A DNA stretch of 36,489 bases, from positions 1-36,489 of the forward strand of contig DEPD01000064.1 in assembly GCA_002358575.1 (NCBI GenBank). The letters run 5' to 3'. A program made the position numbers and the translations under genes. The stretch is from Lachnospiraceae bacterium UBA3401 (GTDB lineage: Bacteria > Bacillota > Clostridia > Lachnospirales > Lachnospiraceae). Shown piece after piece: positions 7,513 through 15,198 of the stretch (its first letter is position 1; each line of letters opens with the position of its first letter). The notes below the pieces were generated by a model, which worked only from the letters and a program-made list of their open reading frames with translations, ran no database searches and was not told where the DNA came from.

Positions 7513-7908
7513 ATGAGGATATTGATAGCGGAGGACGATTTTGCCAGCAGAAAGGCAATCCTAAAATTTTTGTCTGTGTATGGAGAGTGTGATGTGACAG
7601 TGGATGGTATGGAGGCAATTGATGCTTTTATGATGGCGATTGAGGAGGAGGACCCATATGATCTCGTCTGTCTGGATGTTATGATGCCAATGATGGATGG
7701 TTATCAGGCGCTCAAAAATATACGCGACATTGAGCGGGAACATAATGTGCCGCAAAGTGAACAGGCAAAGGTGATTATGACAACAGCACTGAATGAGGAA
7801 AAAAATGTCAAAATGGCGTTTGATTTGGGTTGTACTGTGTACTGTGCAAAACCGATTGATGTGGAAAAACTGAGGGATATCCTAAGTAAACTTGGACTGA
7901 CTGAATAA
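7513..7908 (+). CDS. CheY-like single-domain response regulator
   Basis: A 131-residue stand-alone receiver. All key positions are present: acidic pocket D8/D9 (IAEDDF), phosphoacceptor D55 (CLDVMMPMMDG), switch Thr (MTTALN, about 90-91) and K113 (CAKPID). It has an AGGAGG ribosome binding site. It has no output domain, so it acts by protein contact, as CheY does on the flagellar motor or as a phosphate shuttle or sink. Its best candidate phosphodonor in this operon is the PAS histidine kinase encoded at 8458-9918; a CheA elsewhere is equally possible. Confidence 0.93.
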   Translation: MRILIAEDDFASRKAILKFLSVYGECDVTVDGMEAIDAFMMAIEEEDPYDLVCLDVMMPMMDGYQALKNIRDIEREHNVPQSEQAKVIMTTALNEEKNVKMAFDLGCTVYCAKPIDVEKLRDILSKLGLTE

Positions 7909-7941
7909 TAGGGTTCCTAGAAGAAAGGGGGATAATATTGC

Positions 7942-8457
7942 ATGGAAGAAAATAAAGAAGAACTTGAGCTTGTGGAACAGGAAGATATCCGACAGGGAAA
8001 ATATATGACTTTCTGTATTGGAAGTGACGTGTTTGGTGTAGAACTCAAGTACGTAAATGAGATTATACAGATGCAGACAATAGCACCAATTCCAGAGGCA
8101 GAATCTTATATTAAAGGATTGATTAATCTGCGAGGGAAGATTATACCAGTGATCGATGTGGCAATTCGGTTTGGAAAACAACTTTTTGACTATAATGACC
8201 GTACTTGTATAATTGTTGTGGATGTTCAGAATGTTGTTGTAGGTCTGATTGTGGAGACGATTTCAGAAGTGGTATCTATTGAGGAGGAAGATATTTTGCC
8301 GCCTCCAAATGTCTCAAAAGCGAATGCGCAGGCGAAATTTATCCGCGGGATTGGAAAGATTGGAGACAGTGTTAAGCTGCTGCTCGACCCAGTAAAACTT
8401 TTGAGCGATAATTCACTTGATTTTGTGGATAAACAGGAGGAAGAAGAGGAAGAGTAA
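7942..8457 (+). CDS. cheW: CheW-type chemotaxis coupling protein
   Basis: A 171-residue scaffold that normally bridges CheA and chemoreceptors. The CheW fold spans about residues 18-158, with the typical YMTFCIGSDVFGVELKYVNEI start and the conserved GLINLRGKIIPVIDV core. The tail is strongly acidic, ending DKQEEEEEE. That tail is encoded by a purine-rich GGAGGAAGAAGAGGAAGAG tract that also supplies the ribosome binding site of the next gene, whose ATG directly follows this stop codon. No cheA is nearby, so the kinase it would couple to is either distant or the adjacent PAS kinase; the latter would be unusual. Confidence 0.93.
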   Translation: MEENKEELELVEQEDIRQGKYMTFCIGSDVFGVELKYVNEIIQMQTIAPIPEAESYIKGLINLRGKIIPVIDVAIRFGKQLFDYNDRTCIIVVDVQNVVVGLIVETISEVVSIEEEDILPPPNVSKANAQAKFIRGIGKIGDSVKLLLDPVKLLSDNSLDFVDKQEEEEEE

Positions 8458-9918
8458 ATGCCAAAAAATCGTGAAGAATTTTTTTACTTTGTCTTGAATA
8501 ACAGTCAGGAATGCATTGTCAAATATGATTCGTATGGATGTATTAATTACTGCAATGATAGGCTTTTGGAACTTACTGGATACAGTGCGGGAGAGTTGAT
8601 TGGGAAGTACGTTGGAGAATTGTTTTTGAATGTGTTTATCAATGTGGAGGATCATATTCAATTGACGGACGAATACAAAGACAAAGAAGTGATAGAAACT
8701 GCATTGTATCGAAAGAATAAGACCTGTTTTCCTGTAGAAATCAAAGTGGTATCAAAAATTTTTGACGGAGTTGAAGCCATTATCTGTACTGCTGTTGATA
8801 TGACACGATATAAAGAAAGCATTCAAAAAGTAGAGGAGACTACAATGCAGATGCAGGAGTCCATGAAAGCAAGGGATGCTTTTGTGGCGAATGTCACACA
8901 TGAGCTGCGCACCCCAGTAAATGGCATTAAAGGACATGCGGAGATTTTGATGGAGCAGGAGCAGGATTTTCAGAAAATTAATTATATGAAGATGATTCTT
9001 GACTGTTGCAGTACTATGGAAGGGATAATTAATAACATTCTGGATTTCTCAAAGCTTGAGGCAGGAAAATTTCAGTTGGATGAGAAGCCATTTTCATTTT
9101 ATGATTTTATGTCAAAAATGGAGAAGATGTTTAACATGCTCACAATGAGAAAAGGGCTTCGATTTACTCTGAATGTGGCGCAGGAAATTCCAGATAAAGT
9201 GATTGGTGACGAACTGCGGTTAACGCAGATCTTAAATAATTTAGTGTCCAACGCAGTGAAATTTACAGAACAGGGGTACGTTGGAATAGAAGTGTCTTTA
9301 AACACAAAAATCAATGATGAAATAGAACTGTTTTTCTTGGTGGTGGATACCGGCATTGGGCTTTCTCCGGAGGATAAGGATAAGCTGTTCAAGAGCTTTT
9401 CGCAGGTGGATGCTTCCATTACCAGAAAATTTGGTGGCACAGGACTTGGTCTTTCTATCACAAAGGAACTTGTAAATATGATGCATGGAAAAGTCTGGGC
9501 AGAAGGTGAGAAAGGCAAAGGTTCGACTTTTTCGTTCACAGTGCGTTTGAGACAGGAACAGATACAGGAAGCAGTAGAACAAGAACCTTCTATTAGAAAA
9601 TGGAAATATTCGCATAATCTGAACAAAATTGCCGGAGAGCAAGACTTGATGTATGAACTGGGTAGTGAGATCAATGTCAGAGAATTAAAAAAATATTTTG
9701 AAAAACTTAATATCAGCATGGATATGGAGAACTGGCAGAAGGCAGAGAGTTTTGCCACAATGCTCAAACAGTTGCTCAGTGGAGGTTCCAAGGATTTGCA
9801 GCGTCTGACGTTTCGCATGGAAATGTCCATCAGAAAAGCGGATTGCGACAAAGCACGCGATTATGCGCAGAAAGTAAAAGAACAGCTATTGCTTGAGATA
9901 GAAGGGCTGGAGATATAA
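8458..9918 (+). CDS. PAS-domain sensor histidine kinase with HPt-like C-terminus
   Basis: A 486-residue soluble kinase with no membrane segment, so it probably senses a cytosolic cue. Order: PAS (about 8-118), coiled segment, HisKA with H148 (NVTHELRTPVNGI), HATPase_c with N265 (NNLVSNAVKF), DTGIGL (297-302) and GGTGLGL (326-332). Both catalytic parts look intact. After residue 385 there is a roughly 100-residue helical tail resembling an HPt domain (ENWQKAESFATMLKQLL). The phosphoaccepting His of the AHTLK-type motif is replaced by T434 (ATMLK), so relay through it is not expected. Translation is coupled to cheW, with zero bases between stop and start. The likely partner is the REC-HD-GYP protein that starts five bases downstream. 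Confidence 0.92.
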   Translation: MPKNREEFFYFVLNNSQECIVKYDSYGCINYCNDRLLELTGYSAGELIGKYVGELFLNVFINVEDHIQLTDEYKDKEVIETALYRKNKTCFPVEIKVVSKIFDGVEAIICTAVDMTRYKESIQKVEETTMQMQESMKARDAFVANVTHELRTPVNGIKGHAEILMEQEQDFQKINYMKMILDCCSTMEGIINNILDFSKLEAGKFQLDEKPFSFYDFMSKMEKMFNMLTMRKGLRFTLNVAQEIPDKVIGDELRLTQILNNLVSNAVKFTEQGYVGIEVSLNTKINDEIELFFLVVDTGIGLSPEDKDKLFKSFSQVDASITRKFGGTGLGLSITKELVNMMHGKVWAEGEKGKGSTFSFTVRLRQEQIQEAVEQEPSIRKWKYSHNLNKIAGEQDLMYELGSEINVRELKKYFEKLNISMDMENWQKAESFATMLKQLLSGGSKDLQRLTFRMEMSIRKADCDKARDYAQKVKEQLLLEIEGLEI

Positions 9919-9922
9919 TAAT

Positions 9923-11017
9923 ATGAATAAAACACCACAAAATAATAGTGAGATTAGTATTCTTGTCGTGGATGATGTTGAGGTAAACCTGATTATTTTA
10001 GAGGAAATTATTAAAAATATGGGATATCAGGCGCTGCTTGCCCAGAGTGTAAAGGAAGCGCTGCAGATCATTGAGGATAGCACTACGCTGCCCAAAGTCA
10101 TTTTGTCAGATATTTCTATGCCAGAAATTGATGGATTTACATTTTGTTCCATGTTGAAAAAAGACCCATACACCAAAGAAATTCCAATCATTTTTATTTC
10201 GGCGATGGATACTGCTTCCGATCTCAGCAAGGGATTTGAGCTAGGTGCTGTAGACTATATTCCAAAGCCGTTTGAGAAGACTGAGGTTGAGATGCGCATC
10301 TCCACACATCTTAAAATTTACACAATGCAGCGGGAACTTGAAGAGAACAATCGGCGGCTCAATCTTGTGGTGGCGCGCCAGATGGAAAAATTGCGAATCG
10401 AGCAGAAAAATATTATGACAGCGTTAGCAAGGCTTGTGGAGAGCAGGGAAAATGTGTCAGGCACACACTATAAGAATATCTTGTATAACAGCCGAATTCT
10501 CGCAGAAGGAATGCAGCTTTCACCAAAATTTGAGGACGAAGTGACGGACGATTTTATCGATACGATTGAGTCGAGTGCAGGGCTTCATGATATTGGAAAA
10601 CTGATGATACCAGATCATATCCTTCTCAAAAATGCTCCGCTCAATGACGAGGAGCGCAAAATTATGTGTTCCCACGCAGAACTTGGTGCCAGAACCCTCA
10701 ACGATATTTACGAGGGCGTTGAAAAAAATGATTTTATTGAGATGGCGATTGATATTGCATGGTATCATCATGAATGTTGGGATGGTTCTGGTTATCCCAA
10801 AGGTTTAAAAGGAAATGAAATTCCATTGTCTGCGCGCATTGTAAAAGTGGTTGATGTGTTTGATGCCATGATTGGGGAACGGCGCTATAAAAAGCCGATT
10901 CCACTCGAGCAAACGCTTTCGTATATGCGGGAGAAAGCAGGGATAATATTTGACCCGGATATCATTCGCGTTTTTATGCGTATTTATCGCAATTTCAAAG
11001 GGATTCATCTCGAATGA
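9923..11017 (+). CDS. Response regulator with HD-GYP output (putative cyclic-di-GMP phosphodiesterase)
   Basis: A 364-residue protein with receiver (about 10-130), coiled linker (about 133-170) and HD-GYP domain (about 165-360). The receiver is complete: D17/D18, phosphoacceptor D63 (LSDISMPEIDG) and K115 (YIPKPF). HD-GYP motifs are present: H182 (SGTHYKN), H222-D223 (LHDIGKLMIP), H282-H283 and WDGSGYP with G290-Y291-P292. Members of this family hydrolyse cyclic-di-GMP, or less often 3'3'-cGAMP, to linear products. Placement right after the kinase suggests kinase-controlled second-messenger breakdown that could affect motility or attachment. No diguanylate cyclase lies in the window. It is the last gene of the operon; no clear terminator follows. 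Confidence 0.93.
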   Translation: MNKTPQNNSEISILVVDDVEVNLIILEEIIKNMGYQALLAQSVKEALQIIEDSTTLPKVILSDISMPEIDGFTFCSMLKKDPYTKEIPIIFISAMDTASDLSKGFELGAVDYIPKPFEKTEVEMRISTHLKIYTMQRELEENNRRLNLVVARQMEKLRIEQKNIMTALARLVESRENVSGTHYKNILYNSRILAEGMQLSPKFEDEVTDDFIDTIESSAGLHDIGKLMIPDHILLKNAPLNDEERKIMCSHAELGARTLNDIYEGVEKNDFIEMAIDIAWYHHECWDGSGYPKGLKGNEIPLSARIVKVVDVFDAMIGERRYKKPIPLEQTLSYMREKAGIIFDPDIIRVFMRIYRNFKGIHLE

Positions 11018-11064
11018 TATAATATGACAATTTAGTAAAAATATACCACTCATAAAACTTTTTA

Positions 11065-11194
11065 CTCCGTTAATACTAGGATTAAGACAAGCGGAAAAAC
11101 GTAGAAACGACCATAATCTTAAAAGAAGATCACATGGTAGAGAGCTTGTCTTTGAAGATAGATTAAAGTAGAGAGCAAAAATTGATTAACGGAG
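11065..11194 (+). promoter_or_regulatory. Nested leader structure covering the SASP ribosome binding site
   Basis: Three perfect nested inverted repeats: outer CTCCGTTAAT / ATTAACGGAG (11065-11074 and 11185-11194), middle AAGACAAGC / GCTTGTCTT (11084-11092 and 11144-11152), inner ATCTT / AAGAT (11116-11120 and 11126-11130). The outer right arm includes the GGAG of the Shine-Dalgarno sequence for the start at 11204, so the folded leader should hide it. I know no named riboswitch of this form. No clear sigma-G promoter was found upstream. Confidence 0.6.
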
Positions 11195-11203
11195 GTAAAA
11201 ATT

Positions 11204-11410
11204 ATGTCATCACAGAACAGATCAAACAGAGTAGAGGTTCCAGAGGCAAAGGCAGCAATGGATCGTTTTAAGACTGAGGTAGCATCAGAACTTGGTGTAA
11301 ACTTAAAAGAAGGTTACAACGGTGATCTCACATCACGCGAGGCAGGAAGCATCGGTGGCGAGATGGTTAGAAGAATGGTAAAGAGCTATGAGGAGTCTTT
11401 AAACAAATAA
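11204..11410 (+). CDS. Alpha/beta-type small acid-soluble spore protein
   Basis: A 68-residue SASP that saturates and protects DNA in the dormant spore core and is degraded at germination. The family signature is clear: the germination-protease region KTEVASELGV (about 23-32), and the C-terminal DNA-binding segment LTSREAGSIGGEMVRRMV (about 42-59). The start has GGAGGTAAAAATT upstream, sequestered by the leader structure described at 11065-11194. A strong terminator follows. Expression in the forespore under sigma-G is expected from the family, but no convincing sigma-G promoter was identified. It is good evidence that the organism sporulates. Confidence 0.97.
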   Translation: MSSQNRSNRVEVPEAKAAMDRFKTEVASELGVNLKEGYNGDLTSREAGSIGGEMVRRMVKSYEESLNK

Positions 11411-11430
11411 GACCCATCTAAAGCACGAGA

Positions 11431-11466
11431 AAGAGATGTAGTTTCAATACTACATCTCTTTTTTTG
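11431..11466 (+). terminator. Strong rho-independent terminator of the SASP gene
   Basis: Perfect 12-base stem AAGAGATGTAGT / ACTACATCTCTT (11431-11442 and 11449-11460), 6-base loop, followed by a T run to 11465. Confidence 0.92.
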
Positions 11467-11604
11467 TAACAATTCAGCCTTCGGTTTTTTGTTACAGGCA
11501 TCAAGCCATGCACAATCGCTTCGAGAAGGCTTGATGCTTCTCAACCACTATGTATTTTTACGGACTTTGCAGCGTAGTGCAAAGTCCTAGGCTGAACTGT
11601 AACT
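11464..11604 (+). repeat. Dispersed structured repeat, family 1 (copy A)
   Basis: The best-folded copy. Outer stem TTCAGCCT / AGGCTGAA (11473-11480 and 11589-11596) lies inside flanking TGTAAC motifs. Inner stem GCATCAAGCC / GGCTTGATGC (11498-11507 and 11528-11537). Third hairpin GGACTTTGCA / TGCAAAGTCC (11562-11571 and 11578-11587). Together these form a three-way-junction-like fold. No coding potential. With the SASP terminator and the tig promoter it accounts for the 354-base gap 11411-11764. Confidence 0.75.
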
Positions 11605-11651
11605 CTTTTTTACGGAATTTGAAAATTGTTCTTTTATTTTTTCAAAGCCTA

Positions 11652-11684
11652 TGCTATAATTGTAAAATGACTGTAACTGTTACA
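11652..11684 (+). promoter_or_regulatory. tig: Extended -10 promoter of tig with TGTAAC palindrome
   Basis: TGCTATAAT (11652-11660) is an extended -10 element; no consensus -35 is seen 17 bases upstream. Just downstream, at the likely transcript start, is the palindrome TGTAAC-T-GTTACA (11672-11684). The same TGTAAC half-site recurs at the ends of the family 1 repeats and at about 36428. Confidence 0.45.
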
Positions 11685-11764
11685 AATGACAGGGTACGGA
11701 TTGTACGTGAAAATATATTCATAGCAGGTAGAATTGCGTGATGTTCGAGGAGGAAATAGGACAA

Positions 11765-13051
11765 ATGAGTTTACAGGTAGAAAAGTTGGAAGGAAATATG
11801 GCTAAGCTTACGATAGAAGCGTCAGCGGAGGACTTTGAGAAAGCTGTGGAGAAGGCTTATCAGCGGAGTAAAAGTAAGGTTAGTGTTCCAGGATTTCGCA
11901 AGGGCAAAGTGCCACGCAAAATAATAGAACAAATGTATGGAAAAGAGATTTTTTATGAGGATGCAGCAAATATTGCCATTCCTTCGGCATACGCGGCTGC
12001 TGTGGACGAGTGTACAGAGGAGATTGTGTCACAGCCGACCATTGAGATTGTGCAGCTCGAAGCAGGAAAACCCTTTATCTTTACGGCGGAAGTTGCATTG
12101 AAACCAGATGTCACACTTGGAAAGTATAAAGAGGTTGAGGTTGATAAGATTGATATTTCTGTCACAGAGGAGGAAATTGATACTGCAATTGATAAGGAGC
12201 GCGAGAGAAATGCCAGAACAATCTCTGTGGATGACAGAGCAGTTCAAGATGGCGATATGATAGTGCTAGATTACGAAGGATTTGTGGACGGAGAAACGTT
12301 TGAGGGCGGCAAGGATGAAAACTATCCGCTGACGATTGGATCAAATACATTTATTCCTGGTTTTGAGGAGCAGTTGATCGGCGCTGAGATTGACAAGAAA
12401 GTGGATGTGAATGTAACTTTCCCTGAAGATTATCATGCAGCGGAGCTTGCTGGAAAGTCAGCTTTGTTTCAGTGTACTGTTCGAGAGATCAAGGAAAAAG
12501 AACTGCCAGATCTAGATGACGAGTTTGCAAGTGAAGTGTCAGAGTTTGATACGCTGGCTGAATATCGGGAAGATGTGAAGAAGAATCTCACTTTGAAAAA
12601 AGAAGAAGAAGCAAAAATTGAGAAAGAAGGACGTGTGGTTGACGCGATTATTGCGGATGCGCAGATGGATATTCCTGAGGCGATGCTTATGACACAGCAG
12701 CGCCAGATGGTGGATGATTTCGCACAGCGGATTCGGATGCAGGGAATCACAATCGATCAGTATTTTCAGTTTACAGGACTCACTAAGGAGGCCTTGTTAG
12801 AGCAGATGAAGCCTCAGGCAGAACAGCAAATCAAGTCGAGACTTGTTCTGGAGGCAGTGGCAAAGGCTGAGAATCTGGAAGCAAGCGAGGAAGAGTACAC
12901 AGACGAGATCAAAAAGATGGCGGAAACTTATCAAATGACAGAAGAGAAAATGACAGAGATGATCGGCGCATTTGAGGAGAAAGCAATCAAAGAAGATCTT
13001 CGTGTAAAGAAAGCATTGAATTTTGTTGTTGAGAATGCAGTTGAGAAGTAA
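11765..13051 (+). CDS. tig: Trigger factor, ribosome-associated chaperone and prolyl isomerase
   Basis: Binds at the ribosomal exit tunnel and helps nascent chains fold. The 428-residue product has the ribosome-binding domain with the signature GFRKGKVPRKIIEQMYG (about 44-60), an FKBP-type isomerase domain (about 152-245, with VLDYEGFVDGETFEGG), and the long helical C-terminal chaperone domain. The start at 11765 has AGGAGGA at 11748-11754 and gives the family's normal length; an upstream in-frame start at 11738 would add nine residues and lies on the ribosome binding site. It precedes clpP-clpX-lon, the conserved Firmicutes order, so folding and proteolysis genes are clustered. Confidence 0.96.
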   Translation: MSLQVEKLEGNMAKLTIEASAEDFEKAVEKAYQRSKSKVSVPGFRKGKVPRKIIEQMYGKEIFYEDAANIAIPSAYAAAVDECTEEIVSQPTIEIVQLEAGKPFIFTAEVALKPDVTLGKYKEVEVDKIDISVTEEEIDTAIDKERERNARTISVDDRAVQDGDMIVLDYEGFVDGETFEGGKDENYPLTIGSNTFIPGFEEQLIGAEIDKKVDVNVTFPEDYHAAELAGKSALFQCTVREIKEKELPDLDDEFASEVSEFDTLAEYREDVKKNLTLKKEEEAKIEKEGRVVDAIIADAQMDIPEAMLMTQQRQMVDDFAQRIRMQGITIDQYFQFTGLTKEALLEQMKPQAEQQIKSRLVLEAVAKAENLEASEEEYTDEIKKMAETYQMTEEKMTEMIGAFEEKAIKEDLRVKKALNFVVENAVEK

Positions 13052-13095
13052 CTAAAAGTGCATCAAAAATTTTATACTTAGAAAATTTCTAAAAA

Positions 13096-13138
13096 AAATA
13101 TAATAATTGTGCAGATGATTTGCACAATTATTATATTT
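13096..13138 (+). terminator. 18-base perfect hairpin between tig and clpP
   Basis: AAATATAATAATTGTGCA and TGCACAATTATTATATTT (13096-13113 and 13121-13138) with a 7-base loop and an A-run on the left. It could end tig transcription, though the T tract on the right is only three bases. The right arm contains the clpP -35 hexamer, so the dyad may also be an operator. Confidence 0.5.
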
Positions 13139-13148
13139 GCGTTATACT
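13120..13148 (+). promoter_or_regulatory. clpP: Sigma-A promoter of clpP
   Basis: TTGCAC (13120-13125), 17-base spacer, TATACT (13143-13148). It lies about 60 bases before the clpP start. No CtsR-type GGTCAAA repeat was seen around it. Confidence 0.6.
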
Positions 13149-13208
13149 GAATTTAAAGTGCGAATCGTTACAGAGTCAGTATCATTACGAAAATCGGAGG
13201 TAAATCCC

Positions 13209-13811
13209 ATGAGTTTAGTACCATATGTCATTGAACAGACAAGCCGCGGGGAACGTTCTTATGATATTTATTCCAGACTCCTAAAAGAACGAATCATTTT
13301 TTTGGGGGAAGAGGTAAATGAAGTGACAGCGAGCCTGACTGTGGCACAGTTGTTGTTTTTGGAGGCGGAAGACCCAGAGAAAGATATCCAGTTATATATC
13401 AACAGTCCGGGAGGGTCTGTCACTGCTGGCATGGCAATCTATGATACCATGCGTTATATCAAGTGTGATGTGTCTACCATCTGTATAGGAATGGCTGCCA
13501 GCATGGGTGCATTTCTATTAGCGGGCGGCACCAAAGGGAAGCGTCTTGCACTTCCCAATGCAGAGATAATGATTCATCAGCCGCTTGGCGGAGCACAAGG
13601 ACAGGCGACAGAGATAGAAATCGCTGCAAAACATATTCTGCGTACCAAGCAGAAATTAAACAGTATCCTTGCAGAAAATTGTGGTCAGCCATATGATGTG
13701 ATTGCAGCGGATACAGAACGTGACAATTGGAAGTCGGCTGAGGAAGCCATGCAGTACGGATTGATTGATAAGGTGATCACGGACAGGGCTGAAGCAGCGG
13801 AAGACTTATAG
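13209..13811 (+). CDS. clpP: ATP-dependent Clp protease proteolytic subunit
   Basis: Serine protease that forms the tetradecameric degradation chamber of ClpXP. The 200-residue protein carries the triad S98 (GMAASMGAFLL), H123 (MIHQPLGG) and D172 (DTERDN), with the usual INSPGGSVTAGMAIYDTM segment (oxyanion and handle region). The start at 13209 is fixed by CGGAGG at 13195-13200; a longer reading from 13137 would begin inside the upstream hairpin. clpX follows after 44 bases and is co-transcribed. Confidence 0.97.
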   Translation: MSLVPYVIEQTSRGERSYDIYSRLLKERIIFLGEEVNEVTASLTVAQLLFLEAEDPEKDIQLYINSPGGSVTAGMAIYDTMRYIKCDVSTICIGMAASMGAFLLAGGTKGKRLALPNAEIMIHQPLGGAQGQATEIEIAAKHILRTKQKLNSILAENCGQPYDVIAADTERDNWKSAEEAMQYGLIDKVITDRAEAAEDL

Positions 13812-13855
13812 TTTGAATTTGAATAGATATAATTATGAGTAAAGGGAGAAAAAGG

Positions 13856-15124
13856 ATGGCTGGAAAAAGCACTGAAGGAAGGGTAAGATGTTCTTTCTGC
13901 AACAAAACACAGGATCAGGTTCGGAAGCTGATAGCAGGTCCATCCGGTGTTTATATCTGTGATGAGTGTGTAGATATCTGTGCAGACATTATAGAGGAGG
14001 AGTATGAGGAGGAGCAGATCGATAGCGGTATCGACATCAACCTCCTGAAACCTGTTGAGATCAAAGAATTTCTTGATGAGTATGTGATCGGGCAGGAAGA
14101 GGCTAAGAAAGTATTGTCCGTAGCTGTCTACAATCATTATAAGCGTGTCATGGCGGAAAAGGATTTGGACGTTGAATTACAAAAGAGTAATATCATTATG
14201 ATTGGACCGACTGGTTCCGGCAAGACATACCTGGCACAGACACTTGCTAAGATTATCAATGTTCCGTTTGCGATAGCGGATGCAACGACACTTACAGAAG
14301 CAGGCTATGTGGGCGAGGATGTTGAGAATATTCTTCTGAAACTTATCCAGGCAGCTGATTATGATATTGAGCGTGCTCAATATGGTATTATCTATATTGA
14401 TGAAATTGATAAGATTACGAAAAAAAGCGAAAATGTCTCGATCACAAGAGATGTATCGGGAGAAGGTGTACAGCAGGCACTTTTAAAGATTGTCGAGGGA
14501 ACAGTGGCAAGTGTTCCTCCACAAGGAGGAAGAAAACATCCACATCAGGAATTGATACAGATTGATACGACCAATATTCTGTTTATCTGTGGAGGCGCTT
14601 TTGATGGACTTGACAAAATTGTGGAAAATAGACTTGACCGCAAATCGATAGGATTTAATAAAGATATTGCGGAGAAGACAACACGGGATCCCGGGGCAGT
14701 ATTTAAGGAAGTGACGCCTCAAGATTTGACAAAATATGGTCTTATACCGGAGTTTGTTGGCAGGGTTCCAATTAATGTATCGTTGGAAGGACTGGATAAG
14801 CAAGCGCTCATGAGAATTTTAAGAGAACCCAGAAGTGCTCTCATCAAGCAATATCAAAAGTTGTTTGAGTTTGACAATGTGAAGCTTTCCTTCGAGCCAG
14901 ATGCGATAGAAGCGATTGCGGAGAAAGCGCTGGAGAGAAAGACAGGAGCCAGAGGTCTGCGTTCCATCATGGAGAGCATTATGATGGATGTGATGTATGA
15001 GATTCCTTCAGATGACACGATTGAGAGTTGTGTCATTACCAAGGAGTCTGTAGAAGGAACAAGTCAGCCTTTTGTAGTACACCGTGAATCAATGCGTACA
15101 GAGCGAGAGAAAAAGGCGAGATAA
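13856..15124 (+). CDS. clpX: ATP-dependent Clp protease ATP-binding subunit ClpX
   Basis: AAA+ unfoldase that feeds tagged proteins into ClpP. The 422-residue product begins with a four-cysteine zinc domain (C12, C15, C35, C38). It has Walker A GPTGSGKT, the pore loop AGYVGEDV, Walker B IIYIDEID and the IGF loop (IGFNKDIAEK) that docks on ClpP. I prefer the ATG at 13856, which has AAAGGGAG just upstream and gives a normal N-terminus; the ATG at 13835 has no ribosome binding site. It ends in a short linker and a terminator before lon. Confidence 0.96.
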   Translation: MAGKSTEGRVRCSFCNKTQDQVRKLIAGPSGVYICDECVDICADIIEEEYEEEQIDSGIDINLLKPVEIKEFLDEYVIGQEEAKKVLSVAVYNHYKRVMAEKDLDVELQKSNIIMIGPTGSGKTYLAQTLAKIINVPFAIADATTLTEAGYVGEDVENILLKLIQAADYDIERAQYGIIYIDEIDKITKKSENVSITRDVSGEGVQQALLKIVEGTVASVPPQGGRKHPHQELIQIDTTNILFICGGAFDGLDKIVENRLDRKSIGFNKDIAEKTTRDPGAVFKEVTPQDLTKYGLIPEFVGRVPINVSLEGLDKQALMRILREPRSALIKQYQKLFEFDNVKLSFEPDAIEAIAEKALERKTGARGLRSIMESIMMDVMYEIPSDDTIESCVITKESVEGTSQPFVVHRESMRTEREKKAR

Positions 15125-15143
15125 ATAAATGGATGGATTATAG

Positions 15144-15171
15144 ACGCCGCCTTATACAAAGGCGGCGTTTT
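15144..15171 (+). terminator. Rho-independent terminator after clpX
   Basis: ACGCCGCCTT / AAGGCGGCGT (15144-15153 and 15159-15168), 5-base loop, then TTTTATAT. It probably gives partial termination, because lon follows after 30 bases without an obvious separate promoter. Confidence 0.85.
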
Positions 15172-15198
15172 ATATCTGATTAGGAGAGGATATAATAG

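Noticed and set aside
9099..9851. 250-codon minus-strand frame opposite the PAS kinase
   Set aside because: Long but serine-rich and low-complexity in the way antisense frames of kinase genes are; no start signal; kinase motifs are on the plus strand.
11738..11764. Longer start for trigger factor
   Set aside because: Would translate through its own ribosome binding site and add residues not seen in the family.
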